Below, one piece after another: positions 61,961 to 64,000 of a stretch of 64,000 nt of DNA (position 1 is its first letter; each line of letters begins with the position of its first letter). Below the pieces are notes generated by a model. The model had not been told where the DNA came from, did not search any database, and saw only the letters and a list, made by a program, of their open reading frames with translations. The stretch spans positions 1 through 64,000 of the forward strand of contig NZ_JAIQZN010000009.1 of the NCBI RefSeq assembly GCF_023333585.1, given 5' to 3'. Both the position numbers and the translations under genes were made by a program. Source of the DNA: Argonema antarcticum A004/B2. Lineage in GTDB: Bacteria; Cyanobacteriota; Cyanobacteriia; Cyanobacteriales; Aerosakkonemataceae.

Positions 61961-62374
61961 GTGAATAGAAAGCATCTCCAAGACATAGCTCGCCTTAGAC
62001 TGAAAGAAGCAAAAGTGCTGCTGGATAACGGACATTACGACGGAGCATACTATCTTTGCGGGTATGCAATAGAATGCGCCTTAAAAGCTTGCATTGCTAA
62101 AAAAACGAATAAGTATGACTTCCCAGACAAGAAGACTGTTCTGGACAGCTATACCCACGATTTTAAGAAGCTTGCTCAAGTGGCTGAAATTTCGTCATTT
62201 ATAGCACAGGAAAGTAACAGCGATCCACTTTTTGCGGCTAATTGGGCAATTGTTGTACAATGGTCAGAAGAAAGTCGTTACCAAAGATGGACTGAAGCGG
62301 AAGCTCGGAGTATCTACAACGCAGTTGCTAAAAGAAATCATGGAGTTTTGCAATGGATAAAGCAATTTTGGTAG
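61961..62374 (+). CDS. HEPN-domain protein
   Basis: A 137-residue HEPN protein: RLRLKEAKVLLDNGHYDGAYYLCGYAIECALKACIA is the typical first half, and the end helix (WTEAEARSIYNAVAKRNHGV) includes the RNxxxx-like RNH, a candidate catalytic triad of HEPN RNases. It starts with GTG. The next gene overlaps by 22 bases. HEPN proteins commonly pair with nucleotidyltransferases (MNT); the partner here is different. Confidence 0.85.
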   Translation: MNRKHLQDIARLRLKEAKVLLDNGHYDGAYYLCGYAIECALKACIAKKTNKYDFPDKKTVLDSYTHDFKKLAQVAEISSFIAQESNSDPLFAANWAIVVQWSEESRYQRWTEAEARSIYNAVAKRNHGVLQWIKQFW

Positions 62375-62745
62375 AAAAAGATATAGAAGAAGGACGAAAA
62401 GTGATAGAAGCTCTCAAAGAAAATGGCTTCCCAGTAAATTCGGCCTTCTGGCTTTACAAATCTGAACCAGATGAATGGCGGCTGACATTCGCATCACCAT
62501 TATACGACGAGCAAGGGCCATTTAAAGCTTACAGCTTTGTTCAAAAAGTATTGTCAAAGTTTTCACCTCCATTGGGAATAGCTGTCGCGGAAACTACAGT
62601 CCTCAGCGATAAGGATGAATTGGTGGAAGGATTGCGGCGTATGGACAAACAAACTCCCGGCATATTACCGAATATGAGAATGAGGAGAAGCTCGATCAAT
62701 AAGAGATACGTGGATGATATTTATATCTACTATGCTACGCCATAG
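62353..62745 (+). CDS. Partner protein overlapping the HEPN gene
   Basis: A 130-residue protein: KAILVEKDIEEGRKVIEALKENGFPVNSAFWLYKSEPDEWRLTFASPLYDEQGPFKAY. It has no Gly-Ser nucleotidyltransferase motif (GSxxxGxxxxxSDxD), so it is not an MNT antitoxin. It has an alpha/beta character and a basic end (MRMRRSSINKRYVDDIYI). The 22-base overlap with the HEPN gene shows coupled translation. Likely an antitoxin or partner of the HEPN protein by position. Confidence 0.75.
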   Translation: MDKAILVEKDIEEGRKVIEALKENGFPVNSAFWLYKSEPDEWRLTFASPLYDEQGPFKAYSFVQKVLSKFSPPLGIAVAETTVLSDKDELVEGLRRMDKQTPGILPNMRMRRSSINKRYVDDIYIYYATP

Positions 62746-62806
62746 GTAATGGTGCGATCGCTCCTCTATAATTGCACCTGTTGCATAACCAGTTCCCCGG
62801 TGCGAG

Positions 62807-63997
62807 ATGATGCTTAGCCTTTGTGCGATCGTTAAAAATGAGGAAAAATCCCTATCTAGCTGCCTCAGCAGCGTCAAGGGTGTCGTAGATGAGATAGTAG
62901 TGGTGGATACCGGCTCGACTGACAGGACGCCTGAAATTGCCAGGGAGTTTGGCGCGAGGGTTTATCATTTTGAATGGTGTAATGATTTCGCAGCTGCTAG
63001 AAATGAGTCGCTGAAATACGTGCGGGGGGATTGGGTGCTGGTTTTGGATGCGGATGAGGTGCTGACGCCGGAAATTGTGCCGCTGCTGAAACAAGCTATT
63101 CTCCAGGCAGACAATCTGGTTGTAAACTTAGTACGGGAAGAGGTAGGCGCGACAGGATCGCCGTATTCTCTGGTTTCGCGGTTGTTTCGCAATCACCCGG
63201 CAGTTCGCTTTTCTCGCCCTTATCATGAGATGGTGGATGATAGCGTTGTGGAACTTTTGCAGCGCGAATCTCAGTGGCAGGTGGGTTATTTGTCGGATGT
63301 GGCGATTTTACACTACGGTTATCAACCAGAAGCGATCGCATCCAAACACAAATTCCAAAAAGCACAGGCTGCAATGGAAGGTTATCTGGCAAACCACCCA
63401 AATGACGTATATGTATGCAGTAAGCTCGGAGCATTATACATCCAATCGGGTGACATTGCACGCGGTGTCCAACTCCTGAAACGCAGTTTAGACTCAGGAT
63501 CGGTCGATGATTTGGTGCTGTACGAACTTCACTACCACTTGGGGATTGCTTACGAGCATTTGCAACAGCTAAGCTTGGCTAAATACCATTATCAAGCTGC
63601 TACCCAGTTGCCTATTTTACCTAAGCTAAAGTTAGCTGCTTATAATAATTTGGGTAATGTGCTGAAGGATAATTCTAAACTTCAAGCAGCTAAAACGGTA
63701 TATGAAACTGCTTTGCAGATTGAGCCAAGTTTTGCCGTGGGTTACTACAATTTGGGGATGACGTTGAAGGTGTTGGGGCGTTTGGAGGATGCGATCGCAT
63801 CTTACCAAAAAGCAATTGATTTGAACCCCGATTATGCCGACGCTTACCAAAACTTGGGCGTTGCGCTGCTGAAAGTAGGCAGTGTCTCCGAAAGTTTGTC
63901 AGCGTTTAAAAGAGCGATCGCACTTCACGAACAGCGCAACTCATCAGAAGCACAACGACTCCGCCAAGGTTTAAGGGAAATGGGTTTCAATGTTTGA
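62807..63997 (+). CDS. Glycosyltransferase family 2 with TPR repeats
   Basis: A 396-residue protein. The N-terminal GT-A domain (about 1-200) has LSLCAIVKNEEKSLSSCL, VDEIVVVDTGSTDRTPEIA, ARNESLKYVRGDWVLVLDADEVLTPE (DAD metal site) and VRFSRPYHEMV. About five TPR units follow from residue 200 (VCSKLGALYIQSGDIARGVQ, AAYNNLGNVLKDNSKLQAAK, AVGYYNLGMTLKVLGRLEDA, ADAYQNLGVALLKVGSVSES). This architecture is common in cyanobacterial polysaccharide or glycopeptide genes. Two ATG codons (62807, 62810) are in frame. It ends three bases before the window edge. Confidence 0.92.
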   Translation: MMLSLCAIVKNEEKSLSSCLSSVKGVVDEIVVVDTGSTDRTPEIAREFGARVYHFEWCNDFAAARNESLKYVRGDWVLVLDADEVLTPEIVPLLKQAILQADNLVVNLVREEVGATGSPYSLVSRLFRNHPAVRFSRPYHEMVDDSVVELLQRESQWQVGYLSDVAILHYGYQPEAIASKHKFQKAQAAMEGYLANHPNDVYVCSKLGALYIQSGDIARGVQLLKRSLDSGSVDDLVLYELHYHLGIAYEHLQQLSLAKYHYQAATQLPILPKLKLAAYNNLGNVLKDNSKLQAAKTVYETALQIEPSFAVGYYNLGMTLKVLGRLEDAIASYQKAIDLNPDYADAYQNLGVALLKVGSVSESLSAFKRAIALHEQRNSSEAQRLRQGLREMGFNV

Positions 63998-64000
63998 TTT

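Noticed and set aside
1-64000. tRNA, rRNA, tmRNA and RNase P genes
   Set aside because: I looked for T-loop text (GGTTCGAATCC-like) and for conserved rRNA, tmRNA and RNase P words and saw none; a dedicated scan would be more reliable than reading.

Overview
The window is chromosomal DNA from a filamentous or otherwise large-genome cyanobacterium. The evidence is the very frequent GCGATCGC (HIP1) octamer, cyanobacterial gene families (cyAbrB regulator, GUN4 domain, BgtA/BgtB amino-acid transporter, group 2 sigma factor, DUF433/DUF5615 and Uma2 families) and a heavy load of the short dispersed repeats seen in such genomes. Roughly 57 genes or gene remnants are supported. I found no rRNA, tRNA or CRISPR array. 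The species cannot be named from the sequence alone.

Layout. 1-0.7 kb: 5' half of an IS605-type tnpB running off the left edge. 1-3 kb: NfeD-like/SPFH membrane pair, then a decayed small gene followed by an acidic partner. 3.2-9.1 kb: membrane protein, rhodanese, small membrane protein, C39-like peptidase with a peptidoglycan-binding tail, and a large AAA-WD40 protein. 9.3-10.4 kb: a non-coding region with nested helices, then a cyAbrB regulator. 10.8-14.9 kb: a hybrid histidine kinase followed by a response regulator-kinase. 15-21.4 kb: RidA, then a PP2C phosphatase/zinc-ribbon kinase/nicotinamidase-like hydrolase/VWA gene set facing a divergent NrtR-type Nudix regulator across a palindrome. 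21.5-23.8 kb: BgtB/BgtA transporter. 24-26 kb: Phd-GUN4 fusion, two tiny overlapping genes and a RelE/Phd toxin-antitoxin pair. 26.1-28 kb: a glutathione S-transferase gene broken by an ISL3 element. 28-33 kb: MFS exporter, GIY-YIG protein, alpha/beta hydrolase, Mut7-C remnant, tRNA-dihydrouridine synthase. 33.2-36.8 kb: tldD and pmbA with a nuclease-fold gene between them. 37-44.3 kb: DM13 protein, REC-adenylate cyclase, nuclease-fold protein, HDAC-like deacetylase, a glycine-rich membrane protein pair and an HTH protein. 44.3-52.5 kb: DUF433/DUF5615 pair with a dead toxin, EamA transporter, phosphate permease, Uma2 protein, deoxyhypusine synthase-like enzyme, macrodomain and ferritin-like proteins. 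52.8-64 kb: CobO, a group 2 sigma factor, HerA-like ATPase, GST, YeaQ-type membrane protein, GNAT, a HEPN pair and a glycosyltransferase-TPR protein.

How genes work together. The strongest functional unit is 15.8-21.4 kb. Its phosphatase, kinase and VWA genes match the published TerY-P triad pattern. Here the set also contains a nicotinamidase-fold enzyme and faces an NrtR-type regulator, a family known to control NAD metabolism, so an NAD or ADP-ribose-responsive phospho-switch is a reasonable hypothesis.

Genome dynamics are visible throughout. There is one IS insertion with an associated deletion, several genes killed by stop codons or repeats (toxin remnant, DUF5615 toxin, Mut7-C), at least two MITE-like repeat families with terminal inverted repeats, and repeat-derived segments inside coding regions (dihydrouridine synthase N-terminus, phosphate permease loop, AAA-WD40 protein).
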